From the NCBI GenBank assembly GCA_039984715.1, contig JBDWUA010000012.1:62001-126000 (forward strand): a stretch of 64,000 nucleotides of DNA. The letters run 5' to 3'. The first letter of the stretch is position 1; each line of letters opens with the position of its first letter. Made by a program: the position numbers and the translations under genes. This document shows positions 24,659 through 33,415 of this stretch, in pieces. The stretch is from JABSSA01 sp039984715. GTDB lineage: Bacteria > Pseudomonadota > Alphaproteobacteria > Rhodobacterales > Rhodobacteraceae. Below the pieces are notes generated by a model, which was not told the origin of the DNA, did not search any database, and saw nothing but the letters and a program-made list of their open reading frames with translations.

Positions 24659-25129
24659 ATGGCGTCACCAACAAAACACAAACACCCATTGCTATTGCTT
24701 GGGCCGAAGGTGGTTGCGCCGCGTAAGGCAGCACATCAAATGGCACGGCTTCACGCCTTAATCGCGGAAGCGATGACAGCGGAGGGCATTGACGGGACCA
24801 CAACGTTCAGTGCTTCGGAAACGACGATGCTATCTGCATATATCAGCGATAAACAAGACGTTTACGCCCATTACTTAAAGAACGAACGACTTGAACCCAT
24901 GCGCACAGAAGATGCGTCATTGCGTTTGGGAACTCAGCGCCATGCATCTGCGTTTACATCTCCCCCTGAGTCAGATCAGAACACCCCAGCGCCCACAGCA
25001 GATTGGCCAAAAGCCGCATCAACTTTGGATTCATTTGTGTTTGCACCTGTGGAAAAAAATGTCGCCGCGAACCGGTCCATGCCTTTGCAACCATATCCTT
25101 TGCAAAACTCCTCTGTGCAAAAGGCCTGA
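24659..25129 (+). CDS. Hypothetical protein
   Basis: 156 residues, starting MASPTKHKHPLLLLGPKV; a GGGG occurs shortly before the ATG. The first 90 residues are helical (KAAHQMARLHALIAEAMTAEG); the rest is Pro/Ser/Thr-rich and probably disordered. There is no signal, membrane segment or known motif. Coding status is moderate: it has a plausible length and ribosome-binding site, but weak sequence character, and stands 198 bases from the previous gene. Confidence 0.45.
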   Translation: MASPTKHKHPLLLLGPKVVAPRKAAHQMARLHALIAEAMTAEGIDGTTTFSASETTMLSAYISDKQDVYAHYLKNERLEPMRTEDASLRLGTQRHASAFTSPPESDQNTPAPTADWPKAASTLDSFVFAPVEKNVAANRSMPLQPYPLQNSSVQKA

Positions 25130-25559
25130 TCAGGACAATGGTCTGAAGCCGCCGCGACTTTGATCCGAGAAGGCGAAACTTCTGATGACTGCGACACGCA
25201 GTTATAGACGTTCAGATCTATTGCTCGGAATCTCACCCTTACGCGCATCGAATACGGATATTGCCGAGAACGGCGCATTGCCAGCCCTTATCGATCCGTA
25301 AGAATTTCCAGATTTACCACTGAGAAAAACTCCCGAATTCATGATCTAAGCCTGACGGGAAGCTAGGTCTATAGTCCTACTTTCCACGGCCTGTCATTTG
25401 ATGTCATCGCGAACGAAGGCAATCACAGCCCTGTAACCTTAGGAAATCAAATTCAGATTGGCATTGCGCGTTATGCCTCTGGTTACATGGAAAAACACGC
25501 AACTTACGGGATGGTGGGCGGGGCGTTTTTTGGCGTCAGCCAAAAGAGCGTCCGTCCAA
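25130..25559. other. Intergenic region with possible gene remnants
   Basis: 430 bases with no intact gene. A 38-codon frame runs 25185-25301 (plus strand), and a 68-codon frame without an internal start runs from the TAG at 25364-25366 to the TGA at 25571-25573, reading YSPTFHGLSFDVIANEGN... and TYGMVGGAFFGVSQK. The latter is protein-like and could be the tail of a decayed gene; it crosses the 3' end of the convergent MATE gene. It may also be chance. Confidence 0.4.
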
Positions 25560-26924
25560 TCATCCATCATTGATGACGCGCTTTACCGTAAACCCCCAGA
25601 ACCGCCACATCAACAACACGCCCGCCACGGCCAATCCGACAACAAGCCCCATCCAGATACCCGCGCCCCCAAATTCCAAAACGTAACCAAAATAATATGA
25701 CACCGGCATGCCAACCACCCAATAACTGATTCCAGCCAATACCATGGGGACCGCTGTATCCTGAGCACCACGCAACAAACCCAACGCGATAACTTGCGCG
25801 CCATCCACAAGTTGAAACAACGCCGCCAAAGCCAGTAAAATCACTCCAATTTCAAGGATTTCCACCCGTGCAGGTTCATCATGGCTTAGGAACAAATCGA
25901 TCAACATTTCGGGCCACACAACAAAAACCACAATCGTTGCAAGTGACATCGCAAGGCTAAGCCCAAAGACCGCACGCGCGCCCCGTTTCAAATGATCAAG
26001 TTCTTTGCGCCCAACCGCATTCCCGGCACGAATGGTGGCCACGTTGGCAAAACCAAGATGCACCATGAACGTAATCGATGCCAATTGCAGCGCGATACCA
26101 TGTGCGGCCAATGCCACCGTGCCAAGCCAGCCCATCATAATTGCTGAGGCCGAGAAAAGCCCCACTTCGCTAAGCGTCGTCAGGCCAATTGGCCACCCCA
26201 ACTGGAAGACTTTGCAAAACATATCCCAATCGGGTTTCCACATTCTCTGGAACAGATTGTGTTCGGGCAACGCCCACATGGCATAGATCACAACCCCAGC
26301 CAGCATCACACATTGTGTCAGCAAAGACGCCCATGCCGCGCCACGCAAACCAAGCTCTGGCGCGCCCCAGTTGCCAAAGATCAACGCATAATTCAGCAAC
26401 CCATTGGCGACTGCGGCCAATAGGGTAATCCAGAACACAATCTGGGTGCGATCCAAAGCCGCGAGGTATGATTTGAGGGTCATCACCATCAACGCTGGAA
26501 AAATACCCCAACCTGCCAACCTCAAATATTCCGCAGCCAAAGCGGATTCGACATCGCCTTGTTGCAGCAGCTGCAAAATCGGCAACGACCAATACAGCAA
26601 AGGAAAAGCCAACAAGGCGAACAAAAACGAAAGCCAAACCCCCATACGCGTCGTGCGGCGAATGTTCACTTCGTCTTCTTCGGCGTGATATTTGGCCACC
26701 ATTGGCATAACTGCCCAGGCGAACCCCGACCCCATTAAAAACAAAACAAAGAAGTAATGCCCAGCCAATGTGATCGACGCCAATTCCGTGACGCCGTACC
26801 ACCCCACCATGATCGTATCAGTTGCGCCAATGGCCACTTGCCCAAGGTGGCCCCCGATCAAAGGCAAACCAAGTTTCAAAATAGCGCGCACATGGGCGGG
26901 GTAGGTCATCGAACTTATGCTCAT
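25560..26924 (-). CDS. MATE-family multidrug efflux transporter
   Basis: 454 residues, twelve predicted membrane helices in two similar halves. NorM-type phrases include LGLPLIGGHLGQVAIGATDTIMVGWYG in helix 1-2 and GWPIGLTTLSEVGLFSASAIMMGWLG at the start of the second half. It exports cationic drugs or metabolites in exchange for H+ or Na+ across the inner membrane. No adjacent regulator; the substrate cannot be inferred. The 3' end overlaps an antisense frame noted separately. Confidence 0.92.
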   Translation of the reverse strand: MSISSMTYPAHVRAILKLGLPLIGGHLGQVAIGATDTIMVGWYGVTELASITLAGHYFFVLFLMGSGFAWAVMPMVAKYHAEEDEVNIRRTTRMGVWLSFLFALLAFPLLYWSLPILQLLQQGDVESALAAEYLRLAGWGIFPALMVMTLKSYLAALDRTQIVFWITLLAAVANGLLNYALIFGNWGAPELGLRGAAWASLLTQCVMLAGVVIYAMWALPEHNLFQRMWKPDWDMFCKVFQLGWPIGLTTLSEVGLFSASAIMMGWLGTVALAAHGIALQLASITFMVHLGFANVATIRAGNAVGRKELDHLKRGARAVFGLSLAMSLATIVVFVVWPEMLIDLFLSHDEPARVEILEIGVILLALAALFQLVDGAQVIALGLLRGAQDTAVPMVLAGISYWVVGMPVSYYFGYVLEFGGAGIWMGLVVGLAVAGVLLMWRFWGFTVKRVINDG

Positions 26925-27108
26925 TATTCGCGCAATACGCGATTGCGACGCCTGACGAAAGACCAGTTAACCGATCCGATGTTTTCACCAAAATGAATGA
27001 GACTACTCTTGCCAATACCTCCATAGTGCTGCTTTCTACGCGCAGGTGTTTGGCGGGGTATGGCTGTGTTCTATTCCGCTTTTGAAAATTCAAAGGTGGG
27101 AGAGAAGA

Positions 27109-28407
27109 ATGGCTTGCTTCTTGAAGGCGTTCGGCGGCCTCTGCGCATGTCTTGTTGCAGGGACTATAGTCGCGGCGGCTGAGAACAGGATTGATCAAGT
27201 CAGGCCAGATGCGCCCGAGCTTGCTGCATACGGCGATCATCCGGTGGGCATCCAAACGTTGACATTCACTCACGGCGGCCAAGTCGACATTCTAAATGTC
27301 ACCGAAGACGATCAGCCCATTTATGATCGTTCTTTGACTGTAGAAGTCTGGTACCCAGCAAAAGACGGCACGTCTCCGGGTGGGACATACAAAACCCTTC
27401 TGCGCGATGGCCAGACCGAGGTCACATTGTCCGGTCAAGCTGTACGCGACGCGGCACCAACAAGTGACGCGCAATTTCCGCTTATCCTCATCAGCCATGG
27501 ATACCCTGGAAATCGTATGCTTCTGAGTCACTTGGCCGAAAACTTGGCCAGCAAAGGGTATGTCGTCGCATCAATCGATCACGTCGACAGTTTATACAGC
27601 GATCGGGCCGCTTTTGGGTCAACGCTGTATAACCGTCCCCTTGATCAGGCCTTTGTTTTACAAAGCATGTCTGACCTGAACGGCCCAATTGGTGCAATCA
27701 CCAACGCGGATGTCACCGGCATTATCGGATATTCTATGGGCGGCTATGGTTCCGTCATCTTTGGCGGCGCTGGCGTCACGCAAGAATCGACAGAATATGC
27801 GTGGGGAACGCCGGCAGGTTTACTGGAACGGCATTTGGCAGGGTCCGAAACGCATGAAGCCCTGATTGATCCTCGCGTCAAAGCGATTGTCGCCATCGGT
27901 CCATGGGGAAAAAATGTTGGGTTTTGGGACCCAGAAGGCATGGCTGGGTTGCGCAAGCCTACCTTTTTTATGGCAGGCAGCGTTGATGATGTGTCCGTCT
28001 ATGAATCAATCCGCAGCATGTTCACAGAATCCGTTCGCATTGATCGTCATATGTTGACGTTTGAAAATGCCAATCATAATGCCGCAGCGCCGATGCCAGC
28101 CCCCCGAGAAAGCTGGGAACCCGTTGAGACGCTCGATTTTGTACCCTTTGAACATTATGCAGACGCGGTTTGGGACACGACCCGCATGAATAATATCGCT
28201 CAGCATTTTTCGACCGCGTTTTTCGACCTCCACTTAAAAGGTCACACATCAATGGCGGACTATTTGGATCTGGTTCCAGACTCTTCTGATGGTGTGGTTT
28301 CTTTGGATGATAAAGGCGAACCAACCGAAGAACACAGTTATTGGAAGGGGTTTGCCCCTCGCTCTGCTATGGGCCTGATGTTTGAAACCCGTCACACGGG
28401 CGAATGA
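27109..28407 (+). CDS. Exported dienelactone-hydrolase-like protein
   Basis: 432 residues from ATG 27109 (GGGAGAG upstream). A signal peptide (MACFLKAFGGLCACLVAGTIVAAA) precedes a hydrolase resembling COG4188 predicted dienelactone hydrolases: LTVEVWYPAKDG, LILISHGYPGNRMLLSHLAENLASKGYVV, then the nucleophile GYSMGGYG and a late His in FENANHNAAAPM. It is probably periplasmic. It ends with an ATGA overlap into the next hydrolase gene, so both are co-translated. Substrate unknown. Confidence 0.85.
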   Translation: MACFLKAFGGLCACLVAGTIVAAAENRIDQVRPDAPELAAYGDHPVGIQTLTFTHGGQVDILNVTEDDQPIYDRSLTVEVWYPAKDGTSPGGTYKTLLRDGQTEVTLSGQAVRDAAPTSDAQFPLILISHGYPGNRMLLSHLAENLASKGYVVASIDHVDSLYSDRAAFGSTLYNRPLDQAFVLQSMSDLNGPIGAITNADVTGIIGYSMGGYGSVIFGGAGVTQESTEYAWGTPAGLLERHLAGSETHEALIDPRVKAIVAIGPWGKNVGFWDPEGMAGLRKPTFFMAGSVDDVSVYESIRSMFTESVRIDRHMLTFENANHNAAAPMPAPRESWEPVETLDFVPFEHYADAVWDTTRMNNIAQHFSTAFFDLHLKGHTSMADYLDLVPDSSDGVVSLDDKGEPTEEHSYWKGFAPRSAMGLMFETRHTGE

Positions 28408-29276
28408 CGCCCCAGACAGATTTTGTATCCATCGGCGGGCAGGAATTTTTTGTGCGTCGATGGGGCAACCCTTCAAATCCACCATTGCTGTGTTTGCACG
28501 GTTTTCCTGAATACGGTGGAGCGTGGGCAGACATAGCGCCATATTTGGCGTCGCATTTTTACGTCATTGCGCCAGATCAACGCGGTTTCGGGCAAAGCTG
28601 GGCACCGCCATCCGTCACAGCCTATAAAACATCAAAGCTGGTTGCCGATATGGCCCAGCTCATTGACACCTTGTCCCCCGTCACAGTTTTTGGTCACGAT
28701 TGGGGAGCCGCTGTTGCGTATGGCCTGGCAATGTTCAGGCCGGATCTTGTGTCACGTTTGATCATCGCCAACGGGGTCCATCCTGTTCCGTTTCAACGCG
28801 CACTTGCGGCTGGCGGTGCCCAAACGGCGGCATCGCAATATATCCGATGGTTGCAATCGGAAGGATCAGAGGCTGCGTTAGAAGCAAACAATTTTGAACG
28901 CCTGTTTAAATTGTTCTCAGCAAATATGGATTTTTCTTGGCTATCTCAGGACCGCGCTGCGGCTTACAAAACCGAATGGTCAAGACCCGGACGTTTGCGC
29001 GGAATGGTCAATTGGTATCGCGCATCGCCCTTGATTGTTCCACCGATTGGCAAAACAACGCCGATGCCCGACCTTCCGCTTGACCGGTTGATGGTGAAGT
29101 GTCCGCATTTGTTAATTTGGGGTGAAAAAGACACGGCGTTGTTGCCAGAGGCGACATTAGATCTTGAAGAATTTGCGCCCGACCTCACACGAATTGGTAT
29201 AAATACCGGTGATCATTGGGTATTGCACCAACATCCCCAAGACATTGCACTTCAAGTCATCGATTACAGTAGATGA
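28404..29276 (+). CDS. Epoxide-hydrolase-type alpha/beta hydrolase
   Basis: 290 residues overlapping the upstream gene by ATGA. It has the HGFPEYGGAW oxyanion segment, DQRGFGQS, and the nucleophile segment GHDWGAAVAYG with Asp in the nucleophile position, which marks epoxide or haloalkane hydrolases rather than serine esterases. The acid lies in WGEKDTALLPE and the final His in NTGDHWVLHQHP. Cytoplasmic. Coupling with an exported hydrolase suggests a two-step degradation route, but the substrate is open. Confidence 0.88.
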   Translation: MTPQTDFVSIGGQEFFVRRWGNPSNPPLLCLHGFPEYGGAWADIAPYLASHFYVIAPDQRGFGQSWAPPSVTAYKTSKLVADMAQLIDTLSPVTVFGHDWGAAVAYGLAMFRPDLVSRLIIANGVHPVPFQRALAAGGAQTAASQYIRWLQSEGSEAALEANNFERLFKLFSANMDFSWLSQDRAAAYKTEWSRPGRLRGMVNWYRASPLIVPPIGKTTPMPDLPLDRLMVKCPHLLIWGEKDTALLPEATLDLEEFAPDLTRIGINTGDHWVLHQHPQDIALQVIDYSR

Positions 29277-29680
29277 TTCGGTTCGGCGGTCCATTCCATC
29301 CCCGCATAAGTACTTTTTATTCCCGTACTGGTAGAATTAGGCCGCTAAAAACTTTACCAATTAGTAAGAAAAGCGAACAGCAAGAATCCGCCACACATAT
29401 TTGATTTCCTGTGGAAAAAACCGAAACCGCTCAATCTGGGGTGCGCTTTCTTGACATGATCTTGACGCATTGTCGTGACTTTTTCGCCTTTTAGAACTAG
29501 GGTCGCCGCATAACCTAATGCCGCATCTCAGGTGTGAGTGGGTGCACAAGGACAAAACATTAGAGCTAGCTATTTGAGCAGCCGCTGCAATCTTCGCTTT
29601 ATAGAAGCGTTTACGATTGCAGCGGCATCTTACTTTTTAAAGGTTCGAAATTCGACGTTTTCGCGTGTTGTGGACTGCGT
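29277..29680. other. Intergenic region with a long nested hairpin
   Basis: 404 bases between two convergent genes, AT-richer than its flanks and with no convincing open frame. Apart from the hairpin annotated at 29581-29626, nothing (tRNA, transposase remnant or clear promoter) was recognised. Confidence 0.5.
29581..29626. repeat. Nested inverted repeat, 12-bp plus 5-bp arms
   Basis: GCCGCTGCAATC (29581-29592) is the exact complement of GATTGCAGCGGC (29615-29626); inside, CGCTT (29595-29599) pairs with AAGCG (29605-29609). On the plus strand it is followed by CTTACTTTTTAA. It is stable enough for a terminator between the convergent genes, though 300 bases from the plus-strand gene; a small-RNA stem or mobile-element remnant is another reading. 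Confidence 0.55.
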
Positions 29681-30913
29681 TTATGTCCTCTGGGCTGGCG
29701 CACCACCTTCAAAAGCGTTTCCATCCACATAGTCACATGGGTCTTCCTGCATCTCGAGATGTAGGTGCGTTCCTGAATAAGGATGCTGGCGCGCAAAGTC
29801 TTCGTCGACTTCGATTCCAAGGCCCGGTGCATCAGACAATCGAACAAACCCATTTTCCGCCCGGATTGACCCTTTGATCAGTTGATCATGAAACGGCGTC
29901 TCAATCGTTTCACACATCAAAAGGTTCGGAATGGATGTTGCCAGATGTAAATTCGCGGCCCACTCAATCGGTCCTGCGTAAAGATGTGGCGCCATCTGCG
30001 CGTTATAGACCTCTGCCATGGCAGCAACCTTTTTCACTTCCCAAATGCCACCCGCGCGCCCCAACGCCGGTTGCAAGATTGATGCAGCCCCATCGCGCAG
30101 GACCGGTGCAAATTCGGCCTTGGTTGTTAGGCGTTCACCCGTCGCAACGGGTATGCGCACAGAACGCGCCACTTGCGCCATCTGCGCAACATTGTCCGGG
30201 GGAATGGGTTCTTCGAACCACAGAGGGCTATAGGGTTCAATCGCTTGCCCCAAGCGGATTGCACCGGCGGTCGTGAATTGCCCATGGGTGCCAAACAAAA
30301 GGTCTGCGCGGTCGCCAACTGCATCGCGAATAGCTTTGCAAAACGCGACAGATGTCGAAATATCACGCATCCCCGGCATATGACCGCCCCGCAGCGTATA
30401 GGGCCCAGCAGGGTCAAATTTAACAGCCGTATATCCTCGGTACACGCAATCTTGGGCCGCTTCTGCCGCCATCTCCGGGCTGGTCCAAAAGTCATCCAAG
30501 TTGTGGTGCGCCAATGGGTACAAATAGGTGTAAAGGCGAATGCGATCATTCATACGCCCCCCCAGCAGAGCAAAGACTGGGCGCTGGCGGGCTTTGCCGA
30601 GAATATCCCAACACGCAATTTCCAGCCCGGAAAAGGCCCCGATGACGGTCAAATCAGGGCGCTGGGTAAATCCGCTGGAATAGACGCGGCGAAACATCAT
30701 TTCGATATTTTCCGGGTTCTCGCCTTTCATGTGCCGGTCAAACACATCTTTGATCACATGTGTCATCGCTTCAGGTCCGATGGAAGATGCATAGCATTCG
30801 CCCCATCCGATCAACCCTGTGTCAGTTGTGACCTTAACCAAGATCCAATAGCGCCCGCCCCAACCCGGTGCAGGGGGTGCCGTGACGATGACATCCAGTT
30901 CAGCAAGCTTCAT
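29681..30913 (-). CDS. Enolase-superfamily sugar-acid dehydratase/cycloisomerase
   Basis: 410 residues of the mandelate-racemase branch (MR_MLE). N-terminal capping domain (1-125, WGGRYWILVKVTTDTGLIGWGECY), then a barrel with metal-binding segments WFEEPIPPD and ATGERL and a catalytic-type His in QMAPHLYAGP. Where galactonate-type dehydratases carry D-x-H for the first metal ligand, this one reads FGTHGQF. It likely acts on an aldonic or anhydro-sugar acid; the substrate is unresolved. An alcohol dehydrogenase gene lies 47 bases upstream on the same strand. Confidence 0.82.
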   Translation of the reverse strand: MKLAELDVIVTAPPAPGWGGRYWILVKVTTDTGLIGWGECYASSIGPEAMTHVIKDVFDRHMKGENPENIEMMFRRVYSSGFTQRPDLTVIGAFSGLEIACWDILGKARQRPVFALLGGRMNDRIRLYTYLYPLAHHNLDDFWTSPEMAAEAAQDCVYRGYTAVKFDPAGPYTLRGGHMPGMRDISTSVAFCKAIRDAVGDRADLLFGTHGQFTTAGAIRLGQAIEPYSPLWFEEPIPPDNVAQMAQVARSVRIPVATGERLTTKAEFAPVLRDGAASILQPALGRAGGIWEVKKVAAMAEVYNAQMAPHLYAGPIEWAANLHLATSIPNLLMCETIETPFHDQLIKGSIRAENGFVRLSDAPGLGIEVDEDFARQHPYSGTHLHLEMQEDPCDYVDGNAFEGGAPAQRT

Positions 30914-30960
30914 GTCCCTGTCCCCTTAAGATTAAGTCCGTCGCACGACTGCCTGTTTGC

Positions 30961-32046
30961 TCAAAAAACGATAACGTTCCGACGCGCTTTTCCAGATTTC
31001 GTGTCTGCAATCGCTTCGTTTATTTGATCAAGAGACCAACGTCCGGTGATCAATTCATCCAATTGCAGACGCCCTTGTTGGTACAAATCAACCATCCAAG
31101 GAATATCGCGTTGAATGACGGTGTCGCCCATTTTCGAACCAATCATGCTTTGCCCCATGAAGGATTGTACGACGGGTTCATAAGACGCCATTGCGCCAGA
31201 ATGGGGCATCCCAACCATGATGACTTTGCCACCACCAGAAAGATATCGCGGGGCGTCATCATAAGCCGGAATTGCACCAACAGTCACGAATACCGCATCC
31301 GCACCTTTACCGCCAAGGGCTTTGAATGCAGCGCGCCACGGTGACTTTTGCGTGGCCAACACACCATGCGTTGCGCCAAAGGCTTTAGCGTCTTCCAGTT
31401 TTTCTTCGGTCATGTCGACCGCAACAATCCGGCGCGCGCCCGCAATCCGTGCGCCCTGTATTGCGTTCAAGCCAACACCGCCTGCCCCAATGACAACGGC
31501 ATCTTGCCCCGCGCGAAAGTCAGCCGCGTTCACCACGGCCCCAACACCAGTGATCACGCCACAGGCAATCAGGGAGGCCGCTTGCATGTTTATGTCACCG
31601 GGAACTTTGACGACTTGACGCTGATCCACGACGACTTTTTCAGCAAACGCCCCGCACGCCATAGCTTGATGTAAGGTGCCCCCATCCTTGGTTGTGATTG
31701 GCCCCAAATCGCCATCGTATGGCGTTTCACAGATGGTCGGTTTCCCTCCGGCGCAAGACGGACAAGTTCCACAACTGCGGATCAACGTCACAATGACGCT
31801 GTCCCCTTCGTCAAGGTTTGCGACGCCCGGCCCAACGGCTGTGACACTGCCTGCAGCCTCGTGTCCGTAAACCGCTGGCAATGATCCCCCCCATGCGCCA
31901 TCGGCAAAGGATATGTCCGAATGGCACACAGCGACCGCGTCCAACGTGACTTCGATCTCGCCCATGGCCGGTGCGCGCAATTGAATGTCTTCGATGACAA
32001 GGGGGGCGCCAAATTCGCGGCATACTGCGGCTTTTACAGTTGGCAT
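30961..32046 (-). CDS. Zinc-dependent alcohol dehydrogenase (MDR superfamily)
   Basis: 361 residues. The catalytic zinc site is visible as Cys41 (CHSD) and His62 (GHEAAG); the structural zinc uses Cys92, 95, 98 and 106 (CGTCPSC...C). The Rossmann motif is VIGAGGVGLNAIQGARIAGA. Length and CHSD/GHEAAG phrasing place it near class III-like S-(hydroxymethyl)glutathione or aryl/alkyl alcohol dehydrogenases. With the downstream dehydratase it forms a probable two-gene operon for oxidation and dehydration of a sugar or alcohol. Confidence 0.88.
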   Translation of the reverse strand: MPTVKAAVCREFGAPLVIEDIQLRAPAMGEIEVTLDAVAVCHSDISFADGAWGGSLPAVYGHEAAGSVTAVGPGVANLDEGDSVIVTLIRSCGTCPSCAGGKPTICETPYDGDLGPITTKDGGTLHQAMACGAFAEKVVVDQRQVVKVPGDINMQAASLIACGVITGVGAVVNAADFRAGQDAVVIGAGGVGLNAIQGARIAGARRIVAVDMTEEKLEDAKAFGATHGVLATQKSPWRAAFKALGGKGADAVFVTVGAIPAYDDAPRYLSGGGKVIMVGMPHSGAMASYEPVVQSFMGQSMIGSKMGDTVIQRDIPWMVDLYQQGRLQLDELITGRWSLDQINEAIADTKSGKARRNVIVF

Positions 32047-32143
32047 CTATCCATCTCCGATCTTTCGGTTTTTGCTTTCTTGATGAGACCGTGAGGGTAT
32101 ATTTCTTGCACCGCAAGTCTGAAACCGACCCTATGGGGTTGGG

Positions 32144-33415
32144 TCAGGTTGCGTTGGGTCGATGCACGCGCGTAAATAACAACAATCCAACGGCCACCAA
32201 CATCGCGGACAAGATGTAAGGCGCGCCGGGAAAATAGGGCAGCGCAACGTTTATGATCACCGCTCCAGATGCTTCTTTTTGCGCGAACACGGCAAAGATG
32301 AATGGGTAAACAGCATACCCAAAAATAGCCGCGAGCGAACTGACCGACGTCAGAGCGCCTTGTAACTCACCTTGCTGATCATCACGCACTGCTTGCGACA
32401 TCAATCCCGTCAATGCAGGTGAGATCACTGCGGCAAAAGCAGCCATAGGTATCAGGATAAAAACAACCGTTCCAGACGTAACAGCCGCCAGCGCCATATA
32501 TGCAATCAAATCAAAGACTAGGCCGTAAACAACCGTTCCACGATCACCAAACCACTGCAGCACATAACGGATCAATCCGCCCTGCATGATGGCCATCATG
32601 ATACCGAACAACGCAAGGCTTACCCCAATAGTTGAGGGCGACCATCCAAAACGTTCCTGCCCCCAAAAGCTCCAGATTGCCGGATAGACCATGAACGCGA
32701 GTTGATAGATGAAATAGACCGCAATCAGGCCGCCAACTGTCGGCATCGCGCGAAAGACACGCAAACTGCCTAAAGGGTTCGCGCGGGTCAGTGAAAAGGG
32801 GCGTCGCAAGCGATCTGTCACCGTTTCTTGCAGTACCATCCATCCCAGCATTGCATTTAACGCCGCCAGAACAGCCGCCGCATAAAACGGTGCGCGCGTG
32901 CCCAATTCGCCAAGCAATCCGCCAACCAGCGGCCCAAGTACAAACCCCATTCCAAATGCTGCGCCAACCAGTCCAAAGTTCTTGGCTTTGTCCTCGGGGG
33001 CTGAAATGTCCGCCATATAGGCGCTGGCCGTTGATTGGGTGGCCGCCGTAATGCCCCCGACAACGCGCCCGAACAACAGCAACCAGATTGATCCCGCAAC
33101 GGCCATGACCAGATAATCAATCGCCATAATAGCCGTTGAAATAAGCAAAACAGGCCGCCGTCCATATCGGTCGGACAACCCACCAAGGACCGGAGCAAAC
33201 AGAAATTGCATAACAGCAAAGGTCGTGGACAAAACGCCACCCCAAAGGGCAGCATTTGCGATCCCTGCCCCTTGGACCTCTTGCAACAAATCCGGCATCA
33301 CCGGGATGATCAAACCGATCCCCATCGCGTCGATCATCACTGTCACAAGTATAAAGGTCAGCGAAAGACGGTTGGTTGCACTGGCCGCCTGCCCCTTGGA
33401 TGTCTGGTCGGTCAT
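32144..33415 (-). CDS. MFS transporter of the TetA (TCR/Tet) type
   Basis: 423 residues, twelve membrane helices. Motif A between helices 2 and 3 reads GGLSDRYGRRPVLL; MIDAMGIGLIIPVMPDLL in helix 1 is typical of tetracycline-type drug/H+ antiporters. Resistance is not implied, since many homologues export metabolites. Its ATGA overlaps the end of pcaB, so it is co-translated with an aromatic-catabolism gene and may export or tolerate an aromatic-related compound. Confidence 0.88.
   Translation of the reverse strand: MTDQTSKGQAASATNRLSLTFILVTVMIDAMGIGLIIPVMPDLLQEVQGAGIANAALWGGVLSTTFAVMQFLFAPVLGGLSDRYGRRPVLLISTAIMAIDYLVMAVAGSIWLLLFGRVVGGITAATQSTASAYMADISAPEDKAKNFGLVGAAFGMGFVLGPLVGGLLGELGTRAPFYAAAVLAALNAMLGWMVLQETVTDRLRRPFSLTRANPLGSLRVFRAMPTVGGLIAVYFIYQLAFMVYPAIWSFWGQERFGWSPSTIGVSLALFGIMMAIMQGGLIRYVLQWFGDRGTVVYGLVFDLIAYMALAAVTSGTVVFILIPMAAFAAVISPALTGLMSQAVRDDQQGELQGALTSVSSLAAIFGYAVYPFIFAVFAQKEASGAVIINVALPYFPGAPYILSAMLVAVGLLLFTRVHRPNAT

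Noticed and set aside
26170..26802. 210-residue frame within the MATE gene
   Set aside because: Same strand but another frame of a clear MATE transporter; Arg/Cys-rich shadow.
29277..29580. Possible tRNA or mobile-element remnant in the gap
   Set aside because: No cloverleaf fold, terminal repeats or transposase-like frame could be found.
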